Of a stretch of DNA of 64,000 nucleotides, positions 43,771-55,156 are shown piece after piece. This DNA is from Sialis fuliginosa (taxonomy: Eukaryota > Arthropoda > Insecta > Megaloptera > Sialidae): assembly GCA_961205875.1 (NCBI GenBank), contig OY540816.1:20842701-20906700 (forward strand), read 5' to 3'. A program made the position numbers and the translations under genes. Every line of letters begins with the position of its first letter. Positions within the stretch are counted from its first letter, which is position 1. Under the pieces are notes generated by a model, which was given only the letters and a program-made list of their open reading frames with translations, was not told the origin of the DNA and did not search any database.

Positions 43771-44359
43771 AAAAAAAAAAAATGTCCACAAAAATTAATT
43801 AACTGAATAAAACATAAAAATACACCCCAAGCGCAAAAAAGTATAAATATTTAATTTATAATTAATATTCGTATCATGTGAAACGAGCCTTACAAATTAA
43901 ACGTAACACAATAGCCCAATTAATGTATGCACTTATTAAATTTACCAAAATGCGAATTTTTTTTCACCTCGACACGGTCTATGGTTAAATTATAACACGA
44001 GCAGTAAATGACGTTTTAAAATGCTAATATTATGTGTGTGTGTATGTTATCCAAAAAGGGTGGGCATCTCTTAATAAACACCACGTGAGAATTAATTTTA
44101 CAACATAAGGTAAGCATTTAATTACGAATCAACATATGTTTTCTTGAATATGATTATTTACTATGTTAAAGTACACTCTAAAATATATTTTTTTAAATAT
44201 TTTATTACTGTAATATCTAAACTCGTATATAAAAAGAGAAAATATTGTTTTTTGTTTGTTAACGATTATCTCAGAGAGTACTGAACCGATTTGGTTGAAA
44301 TTTTCACTAACGTGTTTCTTATGATGTACTACATGGGCTGAAAAAACTATTTTATTCTT
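43771..44359. other. AT-rich DNA; decayed 3' flank of the mariner relic
   Basis: 44,260-44,345 reads like a retroposon tail (CTCAGAGAGTACTGAACCGA) joined to the end of the transposase relic. A 78-codon frame on the minus strand (44,129-44,365) is the mariner C-terminal frame running on into non-coding sequence. Confidence 0.4.
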
Positions 44360-44985
44360 CGACATAATCTCTATCTTGTTCCAACAATTCTCTATAACAT
44401 TTCGATACCGGTTTTATAGTGGTTCGCGTCAAGTACCTCAAAATAGGCGTTTGTTTTCAACTCGATATCTTCATTAGAGTAAAATCTTTTACCAGAGAGC
44501 CACATTTTCAATTTTGGAAAATGGTAGTAGTCGCTGGGGCCAGGTCAGGAGGAACCAATTCCTTCAATTTGAGCCTTGTGAGATAGTGCATTGTCTTGGA
44601 GAAACAGCATTTTTTTTCTTCGCCATTTGCGGCCGTTTTGTCTTAACTTCATCGTCCAATCGATCCAGTAATGCACGGTAATATTCTTTGTTGATTGTTC
44701 TGCCATGTTTAAGATAGTCAATGAATATTATACCATGTGCATTTTGTATCCCAAAAAATACTAGCAAAAACTGACTGTTTTTGGGCGTTTTGGACGGCTT
44801 TCGCCAGGAAATAACCATTTTGCTGACTGCCGATTGGACTCTGGTGTGTAGTAATGAATCCATGTTTCATCCATTGCCACAAATCGCATGAAAAAATCAT
44901 TCTTATTGCGGTGAAACAGTGTCAAATTTTGCTTTGAAAGTCGAACACGTATATGAAATGTGATGAAATTTTGACAGTATTCTAG
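44360..44985 (-). pseudogene. mariner transposase, broken C-terminal two thirds
   Basis: The minus strand keeps the order of a mariner (DD34D) transposase. FMRFVAMDETWIH with the first catalytic Asp is near 44,875. Then come YYTPES-like and WLFPGES-like residues, GIIFIDYLKHGRTINKEYYR with the second Asp (about 44,740-44,680), RLDDEVKTKRPQMAKKK, and PPDLAP just before the third Asp, followed by YYHFPKLKMWLSGKRF and a C-terminal IELKTNAYFEVLD. The pieces lie in different frames: at least three frameshifts, at about 44,800-44,870, 44,590-44,620 and 44,540. The N-terminal DNA-binding third is absent and no intact inverted repeats were found. It is a dead, fairly old copy. The enzyme once cut and pasted the element at TA sites. 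Confidence 0.92.
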
Positions 44986-45220
44986 TTAAGGTTGGTACTC
45001 TATGGGAAGCATAAGGATTTTTTGTTTATGTCGCCATCTGTATGTCAGGCGAAAGACTTTTATAGACATGTAGTATAACACGAATTCTTACTACATAACA
45101 TTTTTCTACTAATTTACCTAAATAATATGATTTAAAAAGCGTGTCTTCGCAAAAAAGAGATAGAGCGTATTATGGGTCTATGTTTTTCTTTATTTAAACA
45201 TGAGTGTGAAAAAGTTCAAC
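44986..45220. other. Mariner-like terminus in opposite orientation and an empty-site segment
   Basis: TTAAGGTTGGTACTCTATGG at 44,986 looks like a mariner left terminus, pointing away from the transposase relic. Positions 45,150-45,215 (AAAAAAGAGATAGAGC, GGGTCTATG, TTTAAACATGAGTG) are the unoccupied version of the C2 insertion site at 37,696. Confidence 0.5.
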
Positions 45221-46203
45221 TATTGTTTGGGTTATATTTATATTTTTACTTTTGTGAACCAGATTTTACACATTATATTATTTAATACAGAATGAGCAAT
45301 CCATATCTCTATGTCTATAATGTTTACCATATTTTCCTGTATAGATATTTTTAACAGTGTACAGGTTGTTTTCGTATGCGTGCGGTAGCGTTATTATTTA
45401 GCGAGACAAATTGTTATATTCTCAAAACGAATCACCAGCTTTTTAAAAAAGATGTAACTGACTTTATGTATACAATGAAATTTACAAATTTAATTTAAAT
45501 AAGGAACACTATAATAACCCCGTGTAATAACCTCAACTTATTATATGGATATAAGTTATAGTTAATTTATCTTCATTAATTTTATATATTATATAACTAC
45601 CAACCTTTATTACCGAATATTAAGGAAAAATAATATTTTATTATATTAATTAATAGTATTTATTGTTTACATGGGAATAAAGCTATTAACATTTATTATT
45701 ATATTTTTTACTCCTTTTTCCTTTTGACATTGTTTCTAATTTCGCCTTTTTTTATTTCTACTTGTATATTTAATTTACTTGTAACATCAGTGCAGCAAAA
45801 TAAAACTTCTATCTATCTTTCTGTCTGTCTGTCTTATTCATGAAGTACTTAAGTATAGTGTAAGAAAATTAGCCGAATTTCCCCTAATTTTTATATGTGT
45901 TAAAACATAAATTAACACACAAAAATATTCAATTTATTTTATTGAATGATCGTCACCCTCATTTTTCATTGCGGAAACAAATGTTAGGGTATTTAAAAAC
46001 TAGTGATCCATTTTACAAATTTCACACATCGCTTTGGGCATAATGATTATACAATTAACTATAGAATCATTGAATTATATACAAAATGTATTCAAAATAT
46101 CATCAATGAGAGTGAATTAAATTGTTTCCATGCTACAATTTCAGCAGTTTCTAAACTTCATGTTTTGGGTAAAAAAATCGTTTTTTTTATTGTATTTTAT
46201 TTT
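45221..46203. other. AT-rich DNA, no gene
   Basis: Nothing supported. The 118-codon frame from 46,003 runs into family E and is not credible as a gene. Confidence 0.5.
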
Positions 46204-46655
46204 CTTACTAACGCATTGAACCCGGTGTTACCCGGGTTAATATTCAACATGCCCACAACACACGGTTCACTGCAAATTGTTTTTTTTTTCGAATTTGAAC
46301 AAAATATTCACAAATTATACACCTATCCATTAGTGAAAACTGCAATAAAATCCGTTTAGTAGTTACTGAGAAAATCGTGTAAAATTATTTTTTCAAACTT
46401 GTATGAAAATCAAAATAAATGAATAAATAAGTTAGCAGCAATCATAATCAATTTTGATATTTTACCTTTCTTGGAAGTGAAAACACGATTTTTTTAGTCT
46501 TTTGATGTTAAATCTTAGAGTTTCATAAAATATTAATAGCCAAGAACATACACAGAAAAATTATCTGACTATTAGTGAAAACCGCATTGAAATCGGTTCA
46601 GTAATTCCCTAGTCTATAAGCCTCAAAAAAACATTCATTTTTATATCGTATAAAT
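46204..46655 (+). mobile_element. SINE-like family E copy
   Basis: The head is CGCATTGAACCCGGTGTTAC, then CATGCCCACAACACACGGTT, CCATTAGTGAAAACTGCAAT, GTTACTGAGAAAATCGTG, TCTTTTGATGTTAAATCTTA and GAAATCGGTTCAGTAATTCC. Confidence 0.85.
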
Positions 46656-46754
46656 ATAGAAATAATCTTTCTGTAACCTCTTTTTCCCCGGGCCAAATAG
46701 AAAAGTAAATAATCGGCTTGGGCCGCATGCAAAATTTCTGTTTTATTTTTTTAG

Positions 46755-46922
46755 TTAAGTGTTATTTAGGTTCAACTTTTCTCTTTTAAATCTAAACCCA
46801 TATTTTTGGTTACAGATTCGTAACTTACGGGAAAAAATAATTTTGTCTGAAACATTTTTTTTTGAAAACTCGTTATTTTGGAAATAATCTGCTGGAAAGT
46901 CTTTAAAAAACATCCGGGATGT
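46755..46922 (-). mobile_element. Dispersed repeat, inverted copy of 41,677-41,885
   Basis: Ends AAAGTCTTTAAAAAACATCC GGG; interior TTATTTTGGAAATAATCTGC and GTTACAGATTCGTAACTTAC. Confidence 0.7.
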
Positions 46923-47214
46923 GTAAAATTCTCTATTACGACAACAACAAACATATTATTGTATCTCGACCTTTGAATTAAATTATTTTCCACTATATTA
47001 AACAAACTAACTATTTTATTTTTATTATATATCTCAATGCCAGTATCACATATTAGTATTAACAATAATTAACATATGCAATTAACAATAAAAAAATGCA
47101 ATTAAAATTAAAATCATTAGGTATTTATTCATCCAAACAGTACACCTATGTTTTTGTAAAATGTAGTATTTGCTGTCACTATACAGGGTGTCCAAGATAA
47201 GCGTGGAAACAAAA
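46923..47214. other. AT-rich DNA
   Basis: TATACAGGGTGTCCAAGATA at 47,182 is a GGGTGTCC-type element end, common in insects. No partner found. Confidence 0.35.
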
Positions 47215-47385
47215 GACGCTGTGATAATCTTTTGATGTTAATCTTAGATTTTCATAAAATATTATTACCCCGATACTTCTCAGAAAAATGATCTAACTGT
47301 TGGTAAAAACCGCATTGAAATCGGTTCAGTAATTCCCGAGTCAAACGAACATTCATTTATATATATATATAGATAGATAGATTCA
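47215..47385 (+). mobile_element. Family E, 3' end
   Basis: CTTTTGATGTTAATCTTAGA, CGCATTGAAATCGGTTCAGT, AATTCCCGAGTCAAACGAAC and a TATATATATATAGATAGATA tail. Confidence 0.75.
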
Positions 47386-47754
47386 ATTAATTAATCCAAT
47401 TTAAATTTGAATTTGGTACCTCTGGTTATGGGACAGTAGTCGAGGGATGACCGTCAGTTTGCGGACCACCAGTTTCCGGCGGAAGTGGCAATTAGTTACC
47501 CCTAATTTGTGGTTTTTTATCTGTCACGTCCGATATTTTGTGTAAATAAAACACAAAACGGGTAAACACACAAAAACGGTATTCAAATTTACCCAAACGT
47601 TAAATAAAACTGTCTATTGTAATTAACGGGACGGTGGGGGGAGTTGGGGCTTATTTCATCAACAGATTATTGTGTATTGTTCATATAAATTGTGTTTATA
47701 TGATATTTATATGAGAGATTCAGTTTAGTAACTATACATTTTAGTATTATTAAT
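47386..47754. other. Single-copy block, higher complexity
   Basis: 47,400-47,660 is less AT-rich (GTCGAGGGATGACCGTCAGT, CCAGTTTCCGGCGGAAGTGG). TTTCCGGCGGAA is a near-palindrome. No coding frame. Candidate regulatory DNA at most. Confidence 0.3.
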
Positions 47755-47874
47755 ACTATACTACTTGTTTTATTAGTAACATGAGTTCATGAGAATTACA
47801 AACGAGAAGTCCGTCAATCACAAAAACAGTAAATCTTGCTCTTATAGCGGCCATAATTGGTGCCAGTACCTTAT
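47755..47874 (+). mobile_element. TIR-A MITE, right-end fragment
   Basis: TACTTGTTTTATTAGTAACA to ATTGGTGCCAGTACCTT. Confidence 0.85.
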
Positions 47875-48159
47875 AATTGCTAACCATTTTTTGTCTTATT
47901 TTTAAATGACCAATAATTAAAATTTTATCTTATTTTTAACAATATAGTCTTTATAAATTTCACAAGTGCTGGAGGTATGTAACCCCTTTTATATTTTTTT
48001 TATTTTTTTTTCGCGGTCCCGCAGGCCTATGTTTTAGCTTTGGATCAAAAGTTAATTGTCCCAAAATTTCAAACTCATAGATCAAACCTGTGGACGGCGC
48101 AAACCGAGTCTTTTTCCCATTTGATTAACATGGGAAAAATTATTTTTTTACTTACGCGT
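47875..48159. other. AT-rich DNA
   Basis: No feature recognised. Confidence 0.4.
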
Positions 48160-48400
48160 GAATATCTAGTTGAAAAAAAATTTTTTTGTAAATTTCTCAG
48201 GGGAATATTTTGTAGAGAATTAAGTGCTCAATTCATAAATTCAATAAATTTTAAGAAATGTTTGTTTAAAAATAATCATAAAAATTGGATTTTACTTTTT
48301 ATGATAATGTTTAAACGAACATATCTTTACAAATATTCGATCTATGAATTGAGCACTTGGGATCTTTTTTGTAAGAAATTTAATTCTCTCTGATATGCTG
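48160..48400. repeat. Imperfect inverted repeat around 48,222 and 48,343
   Basis: AAGTGCTCAATTCATA (48,222-48,237) and its exact complement (48,343-48,358) enclose about 105 bp. Sequence outside the arms is also loosely inverted (AGAGAATTAA on both sides). A 117-codon frame overlaps it, but it has no motif. Confidence 0.7.
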
Positions 48401-50044
48401 CTGTAAGAAATTGAAATAAATAAGTTTTTCAAACACCCTAATGTAACCTCTTTATAAATGAATATAAACTTTTAATCATTAGCAAGTTACAATAAATAAA
48501 TTTCTCAGCTTATCAACGAACGTATTGATTGTTATTAACAAATTCTTACATCAGATAAAACTGTTGTGTTGAAATGTTATCACACATATAAGCAATAATA
48601 TTCCCAGATAAAAACATTTTATCTCGTGAACATATTTTGTCCGCTATGAATTTGCTCATAACCACAAGAAAAATTATCTTAAAAAATATTTATACTTGAG
48701 AAGGGAAGTTATATTGTAAATAAACACATACAAAGTCACAAATACCTCTATTATAGTGCCTTATTGCGATAGTGTTTTGTATAAGGTAAACCTGGGCAAT
48801 CACAAATCATCAAAATATAATACGTAAAATATTTTAAAACTTTTTTGCTTTACCCCAAATTACTACCAAAATGTACAATTATAATTAATTTCAATGCTAG
48901 TTCTACCCCCACCCTTCCCTCTAAAAAAATAATAAGACACGAAATCCTAAGTTTAGGTCATATTACTTATAATATTAATTAAAATAGGGTAAGTGGAATT
49001 TGAGTTAAAATAATGAGAGATATTTAAATTTTAATAAGATTCACTTCAATTGTAAGTACTGTTTAAAAATTGATAGATTAATAAAAAAATATATTTATAT
49101 AGAGTTTCGTTATAAAATTATGATTTAATATAATAAATGTAGAATATCGTATTCCTACAACGGAATTGATAAAGTATAGCTGAGCTTTTTCCGGTTGAAG
49201 TTAAACGAAAAAAATGACTCATTGTATAGCTGTATAATTCAGTATAAAAAATTACATTTTTTAAAACATATTTTACCCGTTTTCTTATATAATTTTTATA
49301 AATTTATTATTTTTTATTTTTTTATATACTAAAATACAACAATACTACAAGTACCCCATTTCAATTACATTATTTTTCATATATTATACATACAATTTTA
49401 TAAAATAAAAAAAATAATTTTAAATATTTCAACCCCATCTTATTTTTTAGCTAATATATATTAAATAAATATTATTATTAATTATATTATTTATAAAATA
49501 CACATGAGTTTTGACAAGAATGAATTTTGATTGATTTTTTTTGAATTCAATGAAATAAAAAATTAAATAACTTGCCCGACTTTACCCTACGATATATTAT
49601 TCTAAAAATGGCGTGTTATTTTTAAAATCGTAATCAATTGTGGTTAAATGCAAAGATATGGACTAGTTTCGACAGGATCTAACGTCCTAGAAATATTAAA
49701 TAAATACAAAAAATAATTATACATATTTTAAGAAGTCGATATGAACAAGGTCAAGTTTAATGATTATATAATTAATAAAAACACGTGCTTTTGGAATTTT
49801 GTGTAAATTAAATATCACAGTTTTAATATAGGTATATTATATTATTTAGATTTTAAAAATTTTAATAAAAACTATTAGCATGTAGAAAAATAAAATCAAA
49901 TGTTGGTGAAGATCGTCTATTATTTTATTTAGGGGGGGGGGGTAAATTTTATGAATCCTTATGTGTGTTATTTAATACTTACGTAAGTTTTAATTATTTT
50001 AAAATACGTTTATTGCTGCTATTTAACTGTTGACATTTTTTTAA
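48401..50044. other. Long AT-rich stretch, no gene
   Basis: CAAACACCCTAATG at 48,429 is the right end of the TAGGGTGTG MITE family. A G run lies at 49,931. Otherwise nothing on either strand. Confidence 0.5.
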
Positions 50045-50245
50045 AATATTAATCAAATAAAAAGACATGAAAGCTATATAGCCCCCCACTTAAACTATTG
50101 AAAATTTTGAAAAACGTGTAAGGACAAAAGTTGTTCCTTATATCATGAAAAATATTTTTAATTGAAAAACTTTTTCTCTAAAATCAATGGTTCAGAAGTT
50201 ATAAGGAAATAAACAATTAAATTGTTTATAACAATTGATCGTACA
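50045..50245 (+). mobile_element. Dispersed repeat, inverted copy of 11,565-11,790
   Basis: TTAATCAAATAAAAAGAC, CCCCCCACTTAAACTATTGA, AATCAATGGTTCAGAAGTTA, TAAGGAAATAAACAATT and TTGTTTATAACAATTGATC mirror the other copy. Confidence 0.7.
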
Positions 50246-50610
50246 AGAATTTTTTAATTCTGATAATTTTGGATCCATCTACATCTAATTCTCTATGTTC
50301 ATGATTTTTTTTAGATTTTTCTGAGTGACCCTTTCGGTGATAAGGGTGGACAGTAATTTTTTAAATATTTAAAAAATGTATAAAAAAAATTCAAAGTGTG
50401 GATCACGAAAAAAATTCAAAAATATAACACACCAAAAAATGAATTAAAAAAAAGTGTTTCATTCAAAATTTATTTATTTTACTAACATATCTAAATGTAT
50501 TAAACAAAAAACTGAAAAAACATAAATCGACCTTTTTACAAGTTGCGAAAAGTTTGCATTTTTAAAAGTGGGTGCCGGTCCATAAAAGTTTGAGAACTCC
50601 TACCCTACAC
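50246..50610. other. AT-rich DNA
   Basis: No gene. Short open frames only. Confidence 0.4.
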
Positions 50611-51055
50611 ATTATCTTGTGTGTCAACTAGTTTCAGAGAAAATCGCCAGTGACAGACGGACGGACAGACGGACAATGAAGTGATTCCATAAGTGTTCCG
50701 AAAAATAAATATAAGAAATAATTACGAATAAGGGGGAGGGGGTCGAAAAAAGGACGCTTTAGTAATAGAATTGAATTTTAATGGCTCAAGGATATTAATA
50801 TTCGATAACCTATATTAATTTTTTAAATATTAAATATGCATAAATTATCTTGTGTGTCAAATAGTTTCAGAGAAAATCGCCAGTGACAGACGGACGGACA
50901 GAAGAACGAAGTGATTCCATAAGTGTTCCGAAAACTAAAAATAAGAAGTAATTATGAAGGGAGGGGGTCGAAAAATGAACACTTTGGTAATAGAATTGAA
51001 TTTTAATGGATCAAGGATATTAATATAATTTTTTAAATATTAAATATGCATAAAA
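50611..51055 (+). repeat. Tandem duplication, 233-bp unit carrying a retroposon tail
   Basis: ATTATCTTGTGTGTCAA begins at 50,611 and 50,844. Each unit has GTTTCAGAGAAAATCGCCAG, TGACAGACGGACGGACAGA, GAAGTGATTCCATAAGTGTT, GGGAGGGGGTCGAAAA and TTTTTTAAATATTAAATATG. The tail is related to family F and to 57,195-57,430. Confidence 0.9.
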
Positions 51056-51680
51056 ATGACTACTGTTCTTTATATAACAAAATTTATGACCTTAATTAAA
51101 AATAACTGCCCCTCTTTAAAAAAAATTACGCGCCATATACTATGCATTGAATCGTAAAATAAAAATTACAGTATATATTATGATAATGAATATAAATACC
51201 AAATGCAAAAATAACTGAAAAAAAATTCACACGTGTAGGTTAAAAATTAATGTAAATTATTTATTCTAATGATCAAAAGCATTGTTAATTTATAATTGCA
51301 TATTTGGCGAAAGAATATACTCGTAAGAAATATTAATTAAATTTCCATATGTGGTTGTAATATACTAATTTTTATTGCTTAATTTATGAGTTAGGTTTTT
51401 TAATATCTGACCTCACTTATTTGCTAAATTGAATTAATGTTTCTTCGCTCTTCTGGAAAATATAATACGTGTTTCGAACGTGTTAATGTAACTATATCAT
51501 ATTTAACATGATTTTTTGTATACCGTCCATAACTGGAGATTTTTGAAACGTGCAAAAAATACATTTGTGATTTTTTTAAATTTGTTTTTTTGGAAAAAAG
51601 TTATTCCGTGTTTGGTTGGTTAATTAGATACATTTTCCAATAAAATTTGAAAATCATTTTCTCTGCGTATAATTATAATT
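51056..51680. other. AT-rich DNA
   Basis: Nothing recognisable. Confidence 0.5.
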
Positions 51681-53531
51681 GCTTCCTCGCAATATCGAAT
51701 ATACGAGAAGCTTTGTGATCGTTTTAGAATGAAACTATTCAATTTACTTCTTTGTTAGCGTATGAGTTTTAATTTGTTTTTTTAGTTTTAATTTGTTTTT
51801 AAAAAGGGAAGGAAGTCGCGAAGGTCTTTAAGTGCGTGATGCTCTTAAAGATAATAGTGTAAGCTACATTTTAAAAAAAACTGCAGTCTCCTCGATCGCG
51901 CTAAGCTGAGATATTAACTATCCAATTTACTTCTTTGTTAGCGTATGAGTTTTAATTTGTTTTTTTAGTTTTAATTTGTTTTTAAAAAGGGAAGGAGCAC
52001 GCGAAGGTCTTTAAGTGCGTGATGCTCTTAAAGATAATAGTGTAAGCTACATTTAAAAAAAAAACTGGAGTCTCTTCGATCGCGCCAAGCTGAGATATTA
52101 ACTATTCAATTTACTTCTTTGTTAGCGTATGAGTTTTAATTTGTTTTTTTAGTATTAATTTGTTTTTAAAAAGGGAAGGAGCACGCGAAGGTCTTTAAGT
52201 GCGTGATGCTCTTAAAGATAATAGTGTAAGCTACATTTTAAAAAAAAAACTGGAGTCTCTTCGATCGCGCCAAGCTGAGATATTAACTATTCAATTTACT
52301 TCTTTGTTAGCGTATGAGTTTTAATTTTTTTTTTAGTTTTAATTTGTTTTTAAAAAGGGAAGGAAGTCGCGAAGGTCTTTAAGTGCATGATGCTCTTAAA
52401 GATAATAGTGTAAGCTACATTTAAAAAAAAAACTGGAGTCTCCTCGATCGCACCAAGCTGAGATATTAACTATTCAATTTACTTCTTTGTTAGCGTATGA
52501 GTTTTAATTTGTTTTTTTAGTTTTAATTTGTTTTTAAAAAGGGAAGGAGCACGCGAAGGTCTTTAAGTGCGTGATGCTCTTAAAGATAATAGTGTAAGCT
52601 ACATTTTAAAAAAAAACTGGAGTCTCTTCGATCGCGCCAAGCTGAGATATTAACTATTCAATTTACTTCTTTGTTAGCGTATGAGTTTTAATTTGTTTTT
52701 TTAGTTTTAATTTGTTTTTAAAAAAGGAAGGAGCACGCGAAGGTCTTTAAGTGCGTGATGCTCTTAAAGATAATAGTGTAAGCTACATTTTAAAAAAAAA
52801 ACTGGAGTCTCTTCGATCGCGCCAAGCTGAGATATTAACTATTCAATTTACTTCTTTGTTAGCGTATGAGTTTTAATTTGTTTTTTTAGTTTTAATTTGT
52901 TTTTAAAAAGGGAAGGAGCACGCGAAGGTCTTTAAGTGCGTGATGCTCTTAAAGATAATAGTGTAAGCTACATTTTAAAAAAAAACTGGAGTCTCTTCGA
53001 TCGCGCCAAGCTGAGATATTAACTATTCAATTTACTTCTTTGTTAGCGTATGAGTTTTAATTTGTTTTTTTAGTTTTAATTTGTTTTTAAAAAGGGAAGG
53101 AGCACGCGAAGGTCTTTAAGTGCGTGATGCTCTTAAAGATAATAGTGTAAGCTACATTTTAAAAAAAAACTGGAGTCTCTTCGATCGCGCCAAGCTGAGA
53201 TATTAACTATTCAATTTACTTCTTTGTTAGCGTATGAGTTTTAATTTTTTTTTTAGTTTTAATTTGTTTTTAAAAAGGGAAGGAAGTCGCGAAGGTCTTT
53301 AAGTGCATGATGCTCTTAAAGATAATAGTGTAAGCTACATTTAAAAAAAAAACTGGAGTCTCCTCGATCGCGCCAAGCTGAGATATTAACTATTCAATTT
53401 ACTTCTTTGTTAGCGTATGAGTTTTAATTTGTTTTTTTAGTTTTAACGATTTTAAAATTTTAAATTGATCTTTCCGTTTCAGGTCAAGATAAACACTTTT
53501 CGTTCCGTGTCTGTCTGTCTGTCTGTCCCCC
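51681..53531 (-). mobile_element. Family B copy carrying a satellite array
   Basis: The left flank (51,681-51,735) is the reversed hairpin end (GCTTCCTCGCAATATCGAAT, ACGAGAAGC, GTGATCGTTTTAGAATGAAA). The right flank (53,445-53,531) resumes family B (TTGATCTTTCCGTTTCAGGT, CACTTTTCGTTCCGTGTCTG). The array lies between these two parts. Confidence 0.85.
51744..53445 (+). repeat. Satellite-like array, nine full units of 183-185 bp plus a partial tenth
   Basis: TTACTTCTTTGTTAGCGTAT starts at 51,744, 51,927, 52,111, 52,296, 52,479, 52,663, 52,848, 53,032, 53,216 and 53,399. Units share TTAAAAAGGGAAGGAG, TCTTTAAGTGCGTGATGCTC, AAGATAATAGTGTAAGCTAC and GATCGCGCCAAGCTGAGATA. Two types exist: GGAAGTCGCGAAGG (units 1, 4, 9) and GGAGCACGCGAAGG (the others). 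Units 4 and 9 also share GTGCATGATGC and GTCTCCTCG. Confidence 0.97.
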
Positions 53532-53534
53532 GCA

Positions 53535-53571
53535 GTGCTCTTATAGGGCCATAACTGGTGCCAGTACCTCA
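53535..53571 (+). mobile_element. TIR-A MITE, terminal fragment
   Basis: GTGCTCTTATAGGGCCATAA then CTGGTGCCAGTACCT directly abuts the family B copy. Confidence 0.75.
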
Positions 53572-55156
53572 GAATTGAAGTAAGTGTATAACCCAAACTG
53601 CATTAAAATAATTCGATTATAATTTTACAATTATTATCCGTCTGTCACACATCGAAGCAAAATATCCACTCAAGCAAAAGTGTTTCTAATGTCTCTAGGG
53701 GTTTCCGCAACGCTTGCAACGGGGTCCGTCACAGAGTGAGACAGAGATAGGCGTGTGTATTATACACACTGTCGAATGAGAGAGATGGTGGTATATGCAT
53801 GTTACACAACCCTCCTGCGATATTTTATTAATGACGCCTTGGTTGTTTGAGTATAAACTAATTGATAGCTTCGAGCGATTTTATTTTAACACCTAGATGT
53901 GTAGAGAGTGATCTAGAAGTCATTGAATATTGTTTGAAAATATTTTTTTTTAATTATTTTTTTATTTTATAAAAAAGTAAATATCTTGAAAATAGTTCAT
54001 TATACGAAAAAAAATATGGAATATAAATTATAGATAATAATATTCTCGACAGTTTTTATATAAGATATTTTTTTCTATTATGTATTGTTTTATATATAAT
54101 TTAAAAAAAAAATTGATGAGAATTGGAAGTTTTCTTCTTAAATTTTAATTTTATTTTTCTGTTGACACAAGGACATGATAAAAATAGCAAAAATGGATTT
54201 AGGGATGTTCAATATGAATATTTTTATCAATATTTAATTTAGAAAATTTTCGTAATTGCCGTTTTTCAAAATTTTACATTTACTATGTAGTTTTTAAAGT
54301 CAAAAATCAATTTAAAAAAAACGCTTACCCTTACCGATAATTAAGAAAATTATAAGATTTTATTTTTTATGGGCTAACATATTGTATTTTATAACCTAGT
54401 AATTTGTTAATATTTATATTTTCCAAAAAAAAACGTGTGTTTAATATATTTTTCCCTCAATCCTAAAATAATTAATTAAATTAGTTAAAAAATATTTAAA
54501 AATCGGTTATTTTTTTTCCTCCTTAATAAAACATTAAATGTATTTTAAAAAATGATTGAAAATAAAATTCGAACAAATCAGTTGTTCCCTTTATTCTTTT
54601 TAATTTATTTATTAGCCCACAAATATGACCAGACTATATTTCAAGAGGGGGATTACCCATATAAAAGAGTCAAGAGGGAGGGGGTCGTATGATTAATTGA
54701 AATAACTGACAGTGTTACACACTTTTGAATAATTTTCGATAGTTATAATTTACATAGTGTTATAATAAATTATTACCTTTCCGTTAGACCCTTTGTAATT
54801 TGTCACTTGACATTTAATATTAACATTTATTTTTTAGTAGATTTTCGAGTGAATGTGTTATATAATATTATTAATGAAACTCTAATTTCTACAGTTGTCT
54901 TTATGATATATCGTTCATATAATTCTAGTTGAATATTTCTAGCAGTATGTGTTTTGATTGTATGTTAGTTACACCTACTTATTTTTAAAACATTATTTAT
55001 CGATTTTTAAATATATGTACTTTTATATAGCATGTTTGTTTTCAATCCAACAAAATAAAATTTATTATTAGTAATAATTTACTCTTTTCATAAAAAATCG
55101 TAGGTAGTCAAAATCAAAAACATATTCGTTTATGAAGACGTGATTTATACCCAGAA
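53572..55156. other. Single-copy then AT-rich DNA, no gene
   Basis: 53,690-53,830 is less AT-rich (GTTTCCGCAACGCTTGCAAC, GTCACAGAGTGAGACAGAGA). The remainder is strongly AT-rich with no feature. Confidence 0.45.

Noticed and set aside
46003-46359. 118-codon open frame on the plus strand
   Set aside because: It runs across the border into a family E retroposon.
48040-48393. 117-codon open frame on the plus strand
   Set aside because: No motif, Phe/Lys/Ile-rich composition as expected from AT-rich DNA, and it overlaps an inverted repeat.
51744-53445. Regular repeats considered as a CRISPR-like array
   Set aside because: The whole 184-bp unit repeats without unique spacers, and the DNA is from an animal nucleus.
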